64,000 bases of DNA from Mangrovibacter phragmitis (GCF_001655675.1 NZ_LYRP01000043.1:62001-126000); one strand, 5' to 3'. Positions 36,279-48,629 are shown, counted from the stretch's first letter. The notes: generated from the letters alone by a model not told the origin. Program-made: numbers and translations.

Positions 36279-37937
36279 ATGCTGCTTGAACGTGTCGAGA
36301 TAGTCGGATTTCGGGGTATCAACCGTTTGTCGTTAACGCTTGAGCAAAATAATGTTCTGATTGGCGAGAATGCCTGGGGGAAATCCAGCCTGCTTGACGC
36401 ACTGACTCTGTTATTGTCTCCGGGCCAGAAACTCTATCATTTTGTAAAAGATGATTTTTACTTTCCTCCTGGCGATGTCGCTGGCCGGGAGCATCACCTG
36501 CATATCATTCTTACTTTCCGTGAAACCGCACCCGGGCATTATCTTGGGCGGCGTTACCGGTGTCTGGAGCCACTCTGGACTGAAAGTGGGGATGAACACC
36601 GGCGTATTTTTTATCGTCTTGAGGGGGCTCTGGCAGATGATGACAGTGTCATTACATTACGTTCATTTCTGGATCAATATGGTCAACCGCTCAGTTTAGG
36701 TAACATCAATAACCTCGCTGAGCATGTTTGCCGCCTGAACCCGGTACTGCGTCTGCGAGATGCACGTTTTTTGCGGCGCCGGCGCGGTGAGAGGTTGGCG
36801 CAACCTGTAGAAACGGAAATGACCGCCCAGCAACTGGATCTGCTGGCAAAGGAATTGGTAAGGCGCCCACAGAACCTTACTAATAGTCAGCTCCGCCAGG
36901 GGCTTTCCGCCATGGTGCTGCTACTGGAACATTATTTTTCTGAACAGAGTAATGACAATGGACAATACCGCCTGATGCGTAAACGCTCTTATGATGAGCA
37001 ACGCAGTTGGCGTTACCTGGATGTTATTAACCAACTGATTGACCGTCCCGGTGGACGCAATCATCGAATGATCCTGCTTGGCATGTTTGCCACGCTGTTG
37101 CAGGCGAAAGGCGCGGTTCAACTCCATCGGGATGCCCGGCCACTGTTGCTGGTGGAAGACCCGGAAACCCGTCTGCATCCCATTATGTTGTCGGTTGCCT
37201 GGCAGTTGCTCAATTTACTTCCCCTGCAACGTATCACTACTACCAATTCGGGGGAACTACTTTCACTGACTCCGGTAAGAGAAGTGTGTCGCCTGGTGCG
37301 TGAATCATCCCGTGTTTCGTCATGGCGTCTTGGGTCGGTAGGGTTAAATGCCGAGGACAGCCGCCGTATCGCCTTCCATATCCGGTTCAACCGTGCTTCT
37401 TCGTTATTCGCCCGTTGTTGGCTGCTGGTAGAGGGGGAAACCGAGGTATGGATGATGAACGAGCTGGCACGCCAGTGTGGTTACCATTTCGATGCAGAAG
37501 GGGTACGGGTTATTGAATTTGCGCAGTGTGGCCTGAAGCCCTTGATTCGTTTTGCCCGCCGTATGGGGATTGAGTGGCATGTGCTGGTAGATGGTGATGA
37601 GGCCGGGAAGAAATATGCAGCTACAGTGCGCAGTTTACTGGAGCATAACCGCGAGCTGGAGCGGGATCATCTGACGCCACTACCTGCACCGGATATGGAG
37701 CATTTTATGTACCGGGAAGGGTTTGATGATGTTTTTCATCGCGTTGCACAGTTGCCGGAAAATATCCCGATGAATGCCCGGCGCATTATTACGAAAGCGA
37801 TTCATCGTTCTTCAAAACCCGATCTGGCAATTGAAATCGCGGCTGTTTCGGCACAAAGAGGGCTGGAGGCCATTCCGCCGTTATTCAAAAAGATGTTTTC
37901 ACGGGTTATCTGGCTGGCCCGTGGGCGTGCCGATTGA
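36279..37937 (+). CDS. ybjD: YbjD, OLD-family ATP-dependent endonuclease-like protein
   Basis: 552-residue protein with an N-terminal ABC/AAA-type ATPase (Walker A GENAWGKSS, signature region, then Walker B-like LLLVEDPETRLHP) and a C-terminal TOPRIM nuclease domain (LLVEGETEVW and VDGDEAGKKY). This is the architecture of the overcoming-lysogenisation-defect (OLD) nucleases. E. coli YbjD is uncharacterised in vivo. Starting at 36279 (MLLERVEIVGFRG), after AGGAG, gives the E. coli length; upstream in-frame codons from 36102 are not homologous. Divergent from aqpZ. Confidence 0.93.
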   Translation: MLLERVEIVGFRGINRLSLTLEQNNVLIGENAWGKSSLLDALTLLLSPGQKLYHFVKDDFYFPPGDVAGREHHLHIILTFRETAPGHYLGRRYRCLEPLWTESGDEHRRIFYRLEGALADDDSVITLRSFLDQYGQPLSLGNINNLAEHVCRLNPVLRLRDARFLRRRRGERLAQPVETEMTAQQLDLLAKELVRRPQNLTNSQLRQGLSAMVLLLEHYFSEQSNDNGQYRLMRKRSYDEQRSWRYLDVINQLIDRPGGRNHRMILLGMFATLLQAKGAVQLHRDARPLLLVEDPETRLHPIMLSVAWQLLNLLPLQRITTTNSGELLSLTPVREVCRLVRESSRVSSWRLGSVGLNAEDSRRIAFHIRFNRASSLFARCWLLVEGETEVWMMNELARQCGYHFDAEGVRVIEFAQCGLKPLIRFARRMGIEWHVLVDGDEAGKKYAATVRSLLEHNRELERDHLTPLPAPDMEHFMYREGFDDVFHRVAQLPENIPMNARRIITKAIHRSSKPDLAIEIAAVSAQRGLEAIPPLFKKMFSRVIWLARGRAD

Positions 37938-38140
37938 AGACATCAGATTTTATTAGCCGGACTTGGGGTACATCACATAATCGGTATCAAGGGATGTTCC
38001 TTGCTGCCGATACTTTGTTTAAGGCCGATGAGTAAGTTGTGAACAAAATGGTTTGAATTTGGTGTGTGGGCCCCCATGTAGTCAGAATGGAGAACCGCAA
38101 CACCGGGTGAGAAACCGCAAGTTTGGTTTAAAAATCAAGA

Positions 38141-38169
38141 AAAATGCCAGGCGAGGTGACTGGCATTTT
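38141..38169 (-). terminator. Terminator after cspD
   Basis: AAAATGCCAG (38141-38150) and CTGGCATTTT (38160-38169) form a 10-bp stem that on the minus strand continues into TTTTTCTTG, 33 bases past the cspD stop. Confidence 0.8.
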
Positions 38170-38201
38170 GACAGAGGTATGTTCACAATGAGAATGAAAC
38201 A

Positions 38202-38423
38202 TTAAGTGACTGGTTCAGCTTCAACAGGAACGATAACACTTGCGTGGTTGCCTTTAGGGCCCTGATGTACATCGAACCTGACGACCTGCCCAGCCTTGAG
38301 AGTTCGGTAACCGTCCATCTGTATTGTAGAGTAGTGGGCGAAGATGTCCTCGCCGCCGCCTTCCGGGCAAATAAAACCGAACCCTTTGGCATTGTTGAAC
38401 CATTTAACTGTACCCGTTTCCAT
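38202..38423 (-). CDS. cspD: CspD, cold-shock-like DNA replication inhibitor
   Basis: 73-residue OB-fold protein. The RNP1 motif KGFGFICPEGG and RNP2-like DIFAHYSTIQ are present; in E. coli CspD binds single-stranded DNA, blocks replication and is induced in stationary phase rather than cold. The C-terminus (VPVEAEPVT) varies from E. coli. Divergent from clpS, as in other enterobacteria. Confidence 0.95.
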   Translation of the reverse strand: METGTVKWFNNAKGFGFICPEGGGEDIFAHYSTIQMDGYRTLKAGQVVRFDVHQGPKGNHASVIVPVEAEPVT

Positions 38424-38746
38424 GCTTCGACATCCTTTAGCTTTTTATTTAAGTAGAGATGGAACTGCCGGTAAGTGCACTGTTTTCTGGTTAAAACACC
38501 ACCAATGCACGACAGTACAATTTAGATAAATCACGCACAGCGTCAAGAGATCTGGCTGCCGGAAACGTGAGAAATGCGCTAAAATTTGAAGCAGTTAACG
38601 CTATTTGCATAATTGTGAGCAAAGTCGCGAATGGCACTAATAGCTGATACTTATCTTGCATCTGAGTTAGATTCAGTATGTGTTTTATGAAACTCAAGGC
38701 TGGTTATTTTTTGCGGTCTGCTAACCTGAAATGATGAAGACTGGCG
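38424..38746. other. Intergenic region between divergent cspD and clpS
   Basis: 323 bases, AT-rich, with promoters of both genes expected. A 68-residue frame on the minus strand has no homology and no RBS. No operator recognised. Confidence 0.4.
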
Positions 38747-39067
38747 ATGGGAAAGACGAACTCCTGGTTTGATTTTGAACAACTTGCGACAGATAAACTG
38801 GAAGATGCTTTAAAACCACCATCCATGTACAAGGTCATTCTGATGAATGATGATTATACGCCGATGGAATTTGTTATTGACGTGCTGCAAAAGTTCTTTT
38901 CTTATGATGTAGAACGCGCAACGCAACTGATGCTTACTGTTCACTATCGGGGAAAAGCTATCTGCGGTGTTTTCACTGCCGAAGTAGCGGAGACCAAGGT
39001 TTCAATGGTGAACAAATATGCAAGGGAGAACGAGCATCCGTTGCTTTGTACGCTGGAAAAAGCCTGA
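38747..39067 (+). CDS. clpS: ClpS, N-end rule adaptor for ClpAP
   Basis: 106-residue adaptor that binds N-degron substrates with Leu, Phe, Tyr or Trp at the N-terminus and hands them to ClpAP. The binding pocket residues are in [22 protein letters not shown], followed by [16 protein letters not shown]. The flexible N-terminal tail is present. clpA begins 28 bases after its stop, so the two are expected to share a message. Confidence 0.96.
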   Translation: MGKTNSWFDFEQLATDKLEDALKPPSMYKVILMNDDYTPMEFVIDVLQKFFSYDVERATQLMLTVHYRGKAICGVFTAEVAETKVSMVNKYARENEHPLLCTLEKA

Positions 39068-39095
39068 TTAAGGCAATCTATTGAGGGGGGTGCCT

Positions 39096-41375
39096 ATGCT
39101 CAACCAAGAACTGGAACTCAGTTTAAACATGGCTTTCGCCAGAGCGCGTGAGCACCGACATGAGTTTATGACTGTCGAGCATCTGTTACTGGCTCTGCTC
39201 AGCAATCCTTCAGCCCGCGAGGCGCTGGAAGCTTGCACAGTAGATCTGGCAACGCTGAGACAGGAACTTGAGTCCTTCATCGAACAAACCACACCGGTTC
39301 TGCCCGCGACAGAAGAAGAGCGTGATACACAGCCTACGCTGAGTTTTCAACGTGTGTTGCAACGGGCTGTTTTCCATGTTCAGTCTTCTGGCCGCAGTGA
39401 AGTTACTGGTGCGAATGTGCTGGTGGCAATTTTCAGCGAACAGGAGTCACAAGCGGCCTATTTGCTGCGTAAGCACGAAGTCAGCCGTCTGGATGTGGTG
39501 AATTTTATTTCACACGGCACGCGTAAAGACGAATCAGGAAGTGCACCTTCCGGTGGTGCAGAAAATCCAGTCAATGAAGAGCAGGCAGGCGGGGAGGATC
39601 GTATGGAAAACTTCACCACCAACTTAAATCAGCTTGCCCGTGTTGGCGGGATAGATCCGCTCATTGGCCGCGATAAAGAACTGGAACGGGCAATTCAGGT
39701 ATTGTGCCGCCGCCGTAAGAACAACCCGCTACTGGTGGGGGAGTCTGGCGTGGGTAAAACAGCGATTGCTGAAGGTCTTGCCTGGCGTATTGTGAAAGGC
39801 GATGTACCGGAAGTGATGGCTGACTGCACTATTTACTCACTGGACATCGGTTCGCTGTTGGCGGGCACCAAATACCGTGGTGATTTTGAAAAACGGTTTA
39901 AATCACTGCTTAAACAGCTCGAACAGGATACCAACAGCATCCTGTTTATTGACGAAATTCATACCATCATTGGTGCCGGGGCGGCATCTGGTGGTCAGGT
40001 GGATGCTGCTAATCTGATTAAACCGTTGCTGTCGAGCGGCAAGATTCGGGTTATTGGCTCAACCACTTATCAGGAATTCAGTAACATTTTCGAAAAGGAT
40101 CGTGCATTAGCGCGTCGTTTCCAGAAAATCGATATTACTGAACCGAGTGTGGAAGAAACTGTCCAGATACTCAACGGGCTGAAGAGCAAATACGAAGCCC
40201 ACCATGATGTCCGTTACACAGCGAAAGCGGTACGTGCGGCGGTGGAACTGTCAGTTAAATATATCAATGATCGCCATTTGCCAGATAAAGCCATTGATGT
40301 CATTGATGAAGCTGGTGCGCGTAGCCGCCTGATGCCGGTTAGTCGCCGTAAGAAAACGGTTAATGTGAGTGATATTGAGTCTGTTGTTGCGCGCATTGCT
40401 CGTATTCCGGAAAAAACCGTTTCTGCCAGTGACCGTGATACGCTGAAAAACCTTGGCGATCGCCTGAAGATGCTGGTATTCGGCCAGGATAAAGCCATTG
40501 AGGCATTAACCGAAGCAATCAAAATGAGCCGTGCCGGGCTTGGTCATGAGCATAAGCCCGTGGGGTCGTTCTTGTTTGCTGGCCCTACCGGAGTCGGTAA
40601 AACGGAAGTCACTGTGCAACTGGCAAAAGCCATGGGCATTGAGTTACTGCGTTTCGATATGTCCGAATACATGGAACGCCATACGGTTAGTCGCCTGATT
40701 GGTGCACCTCCTGGGTATGTCGGTTTCGACCAGGGGGGATTACTGACTGATGCGGTTATTAAACATCCTCATGCGGTTGTGCTGCTTGATGAAATCGAAA
40801 AAGCGCATCCGGACGTGTTTAATCTGTTATTGCAGGTGATGGATAACGGGACGCTAACGGATAACAATGGCCGCAAAGCCGATTTCCGTAATGTAGTGCT
40901 GGTTATGACGACTAACGCCGGTGTCCGTGAAACGGAACGTAAATCCATCGGGCTTATTCAGCAGGATAACAGCACCGATGCTCAGGAAGAGATCAAGAAA
41001 GTGTTCACGCCGGAATTCCGTAACCGCCTTGATAACATTATCTGGTTCAATCACCTCTCCACTGATGTGATTCACCAGGTTGTTGAGAAATTCATTGTGG
41101 AATTGCAGGTTCAACTGGATGCGAAGGGTGTGTCACTGGAAGTGAGCCAGGATGCGCGTAACTGGCTGGCCGATAAAGGCTATGATCGTGCGATGGGGGC
41201 TCGTCCCATGTCACGAGTGATTCAGGATAACCTGAAAAAACCACTGGCGAATGAATTGCTGTTTGGTTCACTGGTGGATGGTGGACAGGTGACTGTGGAA
41301 CTGGATACGGCGAAAGACAAGCTGACGTACGATTTCCAGAGCGCGCAAAAACACAAGCCTGAAGCAGCTCACTGA
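39096..41375 (+). CDS. clpA: ClpA, ATPase subunit of ClpAP protease
   Basis: 759-residue AAA+ unfoldase. An N-terminal Clp repeat domain (residues 1-145) is followed by D1 (Walker [10 protein letters not shown], Walker [10 protein letters not shown]) and D2 (Walker [10 protein letters not shown], Walker [10 protein letters not shown]). The IGL loop that docks on ClpP is KSIGLIQQ. Start at 39096 (MLNQELELS) after GGGGGG; a frame to 39081 adds five residues. An internal ATG at 39603 with its own strong SD may give a short form. clpP itself is not in the window. Confidence 0.96.
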   Translation: MLNQELELSLNMAFARAREHRHEFMTVEHLLLALLSNPSAREALEACTVDLATLRQELESFIEQTTPVLPATEEERDTQPTLSFQRVLQRAVFHVQSSGRSEVTGANVLVAIFSEQESQAAYLLRKHEVSRLDVVNFISHGTRKDESGSAPSGGAENPVNEEQAGGEDRMENFTTNLNQLARVGGIDPLIGRDKELERAIQVLCRRRKNNPLLVGESGVGKTAIAEGLAWRIVKGDVPEVMADCTIYSLDIGSLLAGTKYRGDFEKRFKSLLKQLEQDTNSILFIDEIHTIIGAGAASGGQVDAANLIKPLLSSGKIRVIGSTTYQEFSNIFEKDRALARRFQKIDITEPSVEETVQILNGLKSKYEAHHDVRYTAKAVRAAVELSVKYINDRHLPDKAIDVIDEAGARSRLMPVSRRKKTVNVSDIESVVARIARIPEKTVSASDRDTLKNLGDRLKMLVFGQDKAIEALTEAIKMSRAGLGHEHKPVGSFLFAGPTGVGKTEVTVQLAKAMGIELLRFDMSEYMERHTVSRLIGAPPGYVGFDQGGLLTDAVIKHPHAVVLLDEIEKAHPDVFNLLLQVMDNGTLTDNNGRKADFRNVVLVMTTNAGVRETERKSIGLIQQDNSTDAQEEIKKVFTPEFRNRLDNIIWFNHLSTDVIHQVVEKFIVELQVQLDAKGVSLEVSQDARNWLADKGYDRAMGARPMSRVIQDNLKKPLANELLFGSLVDGGQVTVELDTAKDKLTYDFQSAQKHKPEAAH
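39591..39605 (+). promoter_or_regulatory. Internal ribosome-binding site and start in clpA
   Basis: GGGGAGG (39591-39597) stands five bases before an in-frame ATG (39603, codon 170, MENFTTNLN). It corresponds to the internal start used in E. coli clpA to make a truncated ClpA lacking the N-domain. Confidence 0.65.
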
Positions 41376-41416
41376 CGGATGAGCCAACAGTGAGTTGTTG
41401 CGTTAAGTCGCTGTTA

Positions 41417-41444
41417 AAAGGCCAGGTATTTACCTGGCCTTTTT
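41417..41444. terminator. Terminator after clpA
   Basis: AAAGGCCAGGTA (41417-41428) and TACCTGGCCTTT (41431-41442) form a near-perfect stem followed by more Ts, 41 bases past the clpA stop. Confidence 0.85.
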
Positions 41445-41662
41445 AATGAGGTTAAGACCTGGCGCAGTTTAGGTACACCAGATAATGATTTTCAGTACGC
41501 GGAAGGGGGAGGTTTTTACAGATAACCTCAATTGAGCGACAAGCTGCAAAATCTGGCGAACCGTAATCGCTGTACCAGAGATCTTTCATCAATATAAAAG
41601 CCAGCTCACTGGCCTTTATATTGTGCAAAATACACACCGCAGTTGCGATGATAAAAAATCAC
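41445..41662. other. Region between clpA and infA without serW
   Basis: In E. coli this interval carries the tRNA-Ser gene serW. Here I find no cloverleaf, no TTCGAATC-type T-loop and no CCA end. It contains only an AT-rich stretch with a 61-residue open frame on the minus strand (41452-41637) that I cannot support as a gene. Confidence 0.6.
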
Positions 41663-41884
<222 letters not shown>

Positions 41885-42151
41885 ATCCTCGGGGTATCAC
41901 TACCATAGTTTTGAACCGGCAAGATAATGCCGAAGTTCTCGTATCATGTAAAGATTTCGTGCTTATTGTTCCATTACGCCACTTTTTCACATGCCCGCCC
42001 AGGCCCAGCAAAGCTGTCCCCATCATCTGGCAAAAACACAAATGGAATACGCGCGGGGTACCTGAAAGGCAATTCCTCTACGGTGAAAAGGCGGTGCCGA
42101 AATCTGAGCGGCGATGATTATACCACCCTCAATAAAAATATGCGTAACACA

Positions 42152-42877
42152 TTATTCAACCGGGGAAGGTTTCCAGCGAGGCCCGCTAAATATTACCTGA
42201 GGAACCCAGCATAAATGAGACAAAGGCTGTTTACGCAAGCGATCCAGTTCATCAAGATAAGTACGACGGGGTATTTCCACTGCACCAAGAGACTGGGTAT
42301 GAGGGTTGATAACCTGGCAGTCTATTAATTCTCCGCCCTGGCGGGCGAAATAGTCGCAAAACACCAGTAGGGCAGTTTTAGAAGCATTTTCCTGGCGGCT
42401 GAACATGGATTCACCACAGAATAATCTTCCCTGTGTTACACCATAAATCCCGCCAACCAGTTGTTCTCCCTGCCATACTTCAATCGAATGAGCATGCCCC
42501 AGTTCATGCAGGCGTATCCAGGCACTTTTCACGTCAGGGGTAATCCATGTGCCTTCATCGCGGTCATCAGCACACCCAGTAATCACTTGCTCAAAACAAT
42601 AATTCAGCGTAACGCGAAAAGGGGAACGCTGATGGAACCGCCGCATACTTTTACTGATATGAAATAGGGTAGGGTAGAGCACCGCCCGGGGATCCGGCGA
42701 CCACCAGAGAATGGGATCCCCTGGCGAATACCAGGGGAAAATCCCGCGCTGGTAGGCCATCATCAACCGTGATGGGCTAAGATCCCCCCCTAATGCCAAC
42801 AGGCCATTTGGCTCGCGCAACGCAGCCTCTGGCGAGGGGAAAGCAATAGAGTGACGTGAAAGTTGCACAAGGCGCAT
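42152..42877 (-). CDS. aat: Aat, leucyl/phenylalanyl-tRNA-protein transferase
   Basis: 241-residue enzyme that attaches Leu or Phe from tRNA to proteins with N-terminal Lys or Arg, creating N-degrons read by ClpS. Conserved blocks: [38 protein letters not shown], and [17 protein letters not shown]. Start at 42877 ([10 protein letters not shown]) by homology; the longer frame to 42919 adds 14 residues. The C-terminus is about ten residues longer than in E. coli. It complements clpS and clpA nearby. Confidence 0.95.
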   Translation of the reverse strand: MRLVQLSRHSIAFPSPEAALREPNGLLALGGDLSPSRLMMAYQRGIFPWYSPGDPILWWSPDPRAVLYPTLFHISKSMRRFHQRSPFRVTLNYCFEQVITGCADDRDEGTWITPDVKSAWIRLHELGHAHSIEVWQGEQLVGGIYGVTQGRLFCGESMFSRQENASKTALLVFCDYFARQGGELIDCQVINPHTQSLGAVEIPRRTYLDELDRLRKQPLSHLCWVPQVIFSGPRWKPSPVE

Positions 42878-43082
42878 ACAACCGGACTCCACACGACAAA
42901 AAGTTGCAAAGAAAAACACGCATATTCAATCTGCCTGGCGCTGGCTGCGGCAGAAGAGTGAATAAGGGCCTGTCATCGTCACTATGCGCGTACAAACAGA
43001 AATACGCACCAATGATTATCGGCTGATACAGCCAGAATCTTCACCGATAGTATGCAGATAGTGAACATTTACCGGTGATATT

Positions 43083-44801
43083 TCACCGCTGGCAAAACTG
43101 CGCATAGCGCCCCATTTGTTCCAGCAACTCTGCGTGAGTACCTTGCTCAATAATGCGCCCATTGTCCATCACAATTATTTTGTCAAAATTTGCGAGCCCG
43201 CTAAGACGATGAGTGACCATCAATACGGTTTTGCCCTGAGTAACACGATGAATCAAGTCGAGTATATGGTGTTCTGTCTGCGCATCAAGTCCTTCTGTTG
43301 GCTCATCGAGCAATAAAATGGAAGCATCATGCAACAGGGCGCGGGCGAGACCAATACGGCGTAATTCACCGCCGGAGAGTTGACGCCCACCTTCACCCAG
43401 CCACTGGTTAAGACCTTCACCTTCCAGTAACTTTTGCAAAGAAACCTGCTCCAGAACCGCACTGATTTGCTGGTCACTGGCTCCAGGTGATGCCAGCAGC
43501 AAATTATCGCGCAACGTGGCACTGAATAAATGAATACGCTGGGGAACAACACTCATGGATGCACGTAATGCCGATTCATCCAGGTGGCAGAGTTGTGTGT
43601 TACCAATATGGATTTCACCACTTTGTGGATCCCAGGCGCGTGTGAGAATTTGCAGCAAAGTAGATTTGCCGCAGCCGGTTTGCCCTAATAAAGCAATACG
43701 CTCCCCAGGGCTGATTTGCAGCGAAATATCAGTAAGGGCTTGCTGGTGCTGGCCCGGGTAACTGAAGCTCACCTGGTTAATCGACAGCTCACCCTGAGCG
43801 GGTTGTGTAGCACTGGCTGCGCTGAAGTTTACCACTGGCTGTTGTTCAGTAAGTTGCCCGATGCGCACGGCAGATGCAGTCACCTGCCCAAGGTGTTGAA
43901 ACGCACCTGTCACAGGCGCCAGCGCCTCAAAAGCGGCTAAGGCACAGAAAACAAACAAGGCAATGAGTGCGCCGGGAGATGTATCGCCGCCCACACCACC
44001 GGCAGCCAGCCACAACATCACGACGACAGCAGTCGCTCCGGCAAGCAACATCAGCGCCTGAGACAATGCGGTTAGTCCGGCCTGGCGGCGTTGCGCTTCA
44101 TGCCACGCATATTCTGTCTCATCCAGTTCTTCACGGTAACGGGCATTGGCGCCAAACAGGCTCAGCTCGGCCTGGGACTGAACCCAGGTTGTGAGACGCT
44201 GGCGATACAAACCGCGCAGGGCCGTCAGCTGTTCGCCGTTTTGTTTACCGGCACGGTAGAATGCGGGAGGCATCACCAGCAAGGTTAACAACATTATACC
44301 GCCCAGTGTCAGTGCCAGATGAAGGTCGAGCCAGCTCAGCCCGTAAGTGACGACTAAAATGACAACCAGCGCACCAATCAGTGGTGAAATAACTCGCAGG
44401 TAAAGGTGGTCCAGCGTATCCACATCTGCCACTACGCGGTTCAGAACGTCACCCTGGCGAAATTGTTGTAACCCGGCAGGTGAGAGGGGCAGCAATTTGC
44501 TAAACGTGAACACGCGCAGATGTTCAAGTACGCGAAATGTCGCTTCATGGCTGACCAGCCGTTCGAAATAACGCCCTGCGGTACGAAGTATCGCCGCGGC
44601 ACGGACACCGGCAGCCGGCAACATATAATTAAAACTATACAGACCAGCGGTACCGACAACAGCGGATGCAGAAAGGAACCAGCCAGACAGCGTTAACAGC
44701 CCGATACTGGCAAGCAGGGTGATGATAGCGAGAATAACACCCAGCAGCATCAGCCACTTATGGCGCTTCCACAGAGCCAGCCAGGGAAATAATGCTTTCA
44801 T
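43083..44801 (-). CDS. cydC: CydC, ABC exporter subunit needed for cytochrome bd
   Basis: 572-residue half-transporter with an N-terminal six-helix domain and a C-terminal ATPase (Walker A GQTGCGKST, signature LSGGELRR, Walker B ILLLDEPTEG). With CydD it exports reduced cysteine and glutathione to the periplasm and is needed for cytochrome bd and c assembly. Its ATG overlaps the cydD stop (ATGA). Length equals the family norm. Confidence 0.95.
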   Translation of the reverse strand: MKALFPWLALWKRHKWLMLLGVILAIITLLASIGLLTLSGWFLSASAVVGTAGLYSFNYMLPAAGVRAAAILRTAGRYFERLVSHEATFRVLEHLRVFTFSKLLPLSPAGLQQFRQGDVLNRVVADVDTLDHLYLRVISPLIGALVVILVVTYGLSWLDLHLALTLGGIMLLTLLVMPPAFYRAGKQNGEQLTALRGLYRQRLTTWVQSQAELSLFGANARYREELDETEYAWHEAQRRQAGLTALSQALMLLAGATAVVVMLWLAAGGVGGDTSPGALIALFVFCALAAFEALAPVTGAFQHLGQVTASAVRIGQLTEQQPVVNFSAASATQPAQGELSINQVSFSYPGQHQQALTDISLQISPGERIALLGQTGCGKSTLLQILTRAWDPQSGEIHIGNTQLCHLDESALRASMSVVPQRIHLFSATLRDNLLLASPGASDQQISAVLEQVSLQKLLEGEGLNQWLGEGGRQLSGGELRRIGLARALLHDASILLLDEPTEGLDAQTEHHILDLIHRVTQGKTVLMVTHRLSGLANFDKIIVMDNGRIIEQGTHAELLEQMGRYAQFCQR

Positions 44802-46564
44802 CAGATAGCCTCCTGACGATGTTGCAGCAAATCAGCAAACGGGCCGGTTTGACTACTTAATTCAGAGAAATTGCCTTGCTGCACGATTTTGCCATCCTGC
44901 ATAACCCAGATTTGATCCCAGTTTTTTATAGTATCAAGCTGGTGAGTCACCATCAGTGTACTTTGCTGTAAGGCTGCATCGTTAAGTGCCTGCATAACAC
45001 GTTGTTCGCTTTGTGCATCCAGACTGGCTGCGGGTTCATCCAACAGCAACAAGCGGCAGGGCTGTATCAGCGCTCGTGCAACGGCAACTCGTTGTGCCTG
45101 GCCGACTGATAAGCGTGATGCTCCGTCGCCAGTGCGGGTATCAACTCCCTTTGGTAACTGGCCGATAAACTCATGTACCCAGGCACGTTGCATGGCATCG
45201 GTGAATTGTTCTTCACTGGCTTGCGGCGCGCCAAGCAGAATATTGTCTCGCAGAGTGTCTGCTGGCAGGAGCGGGTTTTGCCCAACCCAACTCAGGAGAT
45301 GACGCCAGGTGGTGAGGTCAATTTCGCGGAATTCGGTACCATTGACGGTGAGTGTTCCTTCATAAGCGAGGAAACCGGAAAGCAGGTTAACCAGGGAGCT
45401 CTTGCCAGCACCACTCACGCCGACCAGCGCAATACGCTCACCAGGATTAATGGTGAACGAGAGTGGTCCGGCAAGGGTATGTCCTTCGTTTGAAAGGATA
45501 ACCAGGTCCTGCGCTTCCAGGGTAACAGGCACATCTTCCAGTCTCTGTGTACCTTGTTGCGGGTATTGCAGCGGTGCTTCCATGAAGGTTTTCAAACTGT
45601 CTGCTGCACCAATTGCCTGGGCTTTAGCGTGGTAAAAGGTGCCCAAATCACGAAGTGGCTGGAAGAATTCTGGCGCCATAATCAGTGCCAGAAAACCAGC
45701 GAACAGGGTAATACCTGTACCATAATGGCCAAAATTGAATTCACCCAAATAGGAAAAGCCAAAATACACAGCAACCAGGGCGATAGACAGCGATGCGAAA
45801 AACTCCAGTACTCCTGAGGAGAGGAATGCCAGACGCAGCACTTCCATGGTTCGCTGGCGGAAATCGCGGGATACCTCACCCATAGCGTTAATTTCTGCTT
45901 CGCCACGGTTAAAAATACGCAGCGTCTCCATCCCTTTTAGCCTGTCGAGGAAGTGAGCGCTCAGGCGAGCCAGCGCCAGAAAGTTACGCCGGTTGGCATC
46001 TGCGGCCCCCATACCTACCATTGCCATAAACAATGGAATGAGGGGGGCGGTACAAAGCAGAATCAGTGCTGCGGCCCAGTTGACCGGAAACAGCGTAATC
46101 ACAATTAACAATGGCACGATGGCGGCAAGTGACATTTGTGGTAAATACCGCGCATAGAAGTCCTGCATATCTTCAACTTGCTCAAGAATCAGCGTTGCCC
46201 ATGCACCAGCGGGTTTCCCCTGAATCCATGCAGGCCCTGCTTGTTGCAGACGTTCAAGTGCCTGTTTGCGGATATGCTGGCGAATATGTTGCCCTGCATG
46301 GAAACCGGCTTTCTCGCGCAGCCAGACAACCCAGGCACGCAGAATGAATACCAGAATCAGTAATGCGAAAGAGAGCAACAGAGCTTCCCGGGGGATCTTC
46401 TCCATTATCATCTGGTTAAGTAGCGAGGCAAGTAGCCAGGCCTGAGCGATAATCAGGATACCACTTAACGTACCGAGGACACGGGAAATGCTGAGCCAGC
46501 GACGTGAGAGAATGCTTTGCTTTTTCAGCCAGAGAGTCAGTTCTTGTTGACGGGTTTTATTCAT
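44801..46564 (-). CDS. cydD: CydD, ABC exporter subunit needed for cytochrome bd
   Basis: 587-residue partner of CydC. N-terminal six-helix domain, ATPase with Walker A GVSGAGKSS, signature LSVGQAQR (Val in place of the usual Gly after Ser) and Walker B LLLLDEPAAS. First gene of cydDC. trxB lies upstream on the same strand, separated by a terminator, as in E. coli. Confidence 0.95.
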   Translation of the reverse strand: MNKTRQQELTLWLKKQSILSRRWLSISRVLGTLSGILIIAQAWLLASLLNQMIMEKIPREALLLSFALLILVFILRAWVVWLREKAGFHAGQHIRQHIRKQALERLQQAGPAWIQGKPAGAWATLILEQVEDMQDFYARYLPQMSLAAIVPLLIVITLFPVNWAAALILLCTAPLIPLFMAMVGMGAADANRRNFLALARLSAHFLDRLKGMETLRIFNRGEAEINAMGEVSRDFRQRTMEVLRLAFLSSGVLEFFASLSIALVAVYFGFSYLGEFNFGHYGTGITLFAGFLALIMAPEFFQPLRDLGTFYHAKAQAIGAADSLKTFMEAPLQYPQQGTQRLEDVPVTLEAQDLVILSNEGHTLAGPLSFTINPGERIALVGVSGAGKSSLVNLLSGFLAYEGTLTVNGTEFREIDLTTWRHLLSWVGQNPLLPADTLRDNILLGAPQASEEQFTDAMQRAWVHEFIGQLPKGVDTRTGDGASRLSVGQAQRVAVARALIQPCRLLLLDEPAASLDAQSEQRVMQALNDAALQQSTLMVTHQLDTIKNWDQIWVMQDGKIVQQGNFSELSSQTGPFADLLQHRQEAI

Positions 46565-46640
46565 TGCGTTCGGTTTGCCGGGTTGATTAAGTGCGCCGAC
46601 AGGCGGCTAGGCGAGGCAATGTTACAACGCGCAGAAAAGA

Positions 46641-46663
46641 AAGGCGACCTATTAAGTCGCCTT
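46641..46663 (-). terminator. Terminator after trxB
   Basis: AAGGCGAC (46641-46648) and GTCGCCTT (46656-46663) form an 8-bp stem; on the minus strand the end continues TTCTTTTC. It separates trxB from cydD. Confidence 0.75.
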
Positions 46664-46678
46664 ATGTGTTTGGATCAA

Positions 46679-48134
<1,456 letters not shown>

Positions 48135-48629
48135 ATGGTAGATAGCAAGAAGCGCCCTGGTAAAGATCTCGACCGTATTGATCGTAACATTCTTAATGAA
48201 TTGCAAAAGGATGGGCGTATTTCTAACGTCGAACTCTCTAAACGCGTGGGTCTTTCCCCAACGCCGTGTTTAGAACGTGTTCGCCGTCTGGAAAGACAGG
48301 GTTTTATACAGGGCTACACAGCGCTGCTTAATCCACATTATCTGGATGCATCACTTCTCGTTTTCGTTGAGATTACTCTGAATCGTGGTGCGCCGGATGT
48401 GTTTGAACAGTTCAATGCTGCTGTACAGAAACTTGAGGAAATTCAAGAGTGTCATCTGGTTTCAGGGGATTTTGACTATTTGTTGAAAACCCGTGTACCG
48501 GACATGTCTGCTTACCGTAAACTGCTGGGCGAAACCTTGCTGCGACTACCGGGTGTGAACGACACCCGTACTTATGTCGTTATGGAAGAAGTCAAGCAGA
48601 GTAATCGTCTGGTTATTAAAACCCGTTAA
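48135..48629 (+). CDS. lrp: Lrp, leucine-responsive regulatory protein
   Basis: 164-residue global regulator of amino acid metabolism, fimbriae and other targets. The N-terminal HTH (RIDRNILNELQKDGRISNVELSKRVGLSPTPCLERVRRL) and the C-terminal RAM ligand-binding domain are virtually identical to E. coli Lrp. The start at 48135 (MVDSKKRPGKDL) gives the exact length; a frame from 48096 is longer. Leads into ftsK, 118 bases downstream. Confidence 0.98.
   Translation: MVDSKKRPGKDLDRIDRNILNELQKDGRISNVELSKRVGLSPTPCLERVRRLERQGFIQGYTALLNPHYLDASLLVFVEITLNRGAPDVFEQFNAAVQKLEEIQECHLVSGDFDYLLKTRVPDMSAYRKLLGETLLRLPGVNDTRTYVVMEEVKQSNRLVIKTR

Noticed and set aside
41452-41637. A 61-residue minus-strand open frame where serW would be
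   Set aside because: No recognisable family, no good RBS, and it abuts the clpA terminator; treated as non-coding.
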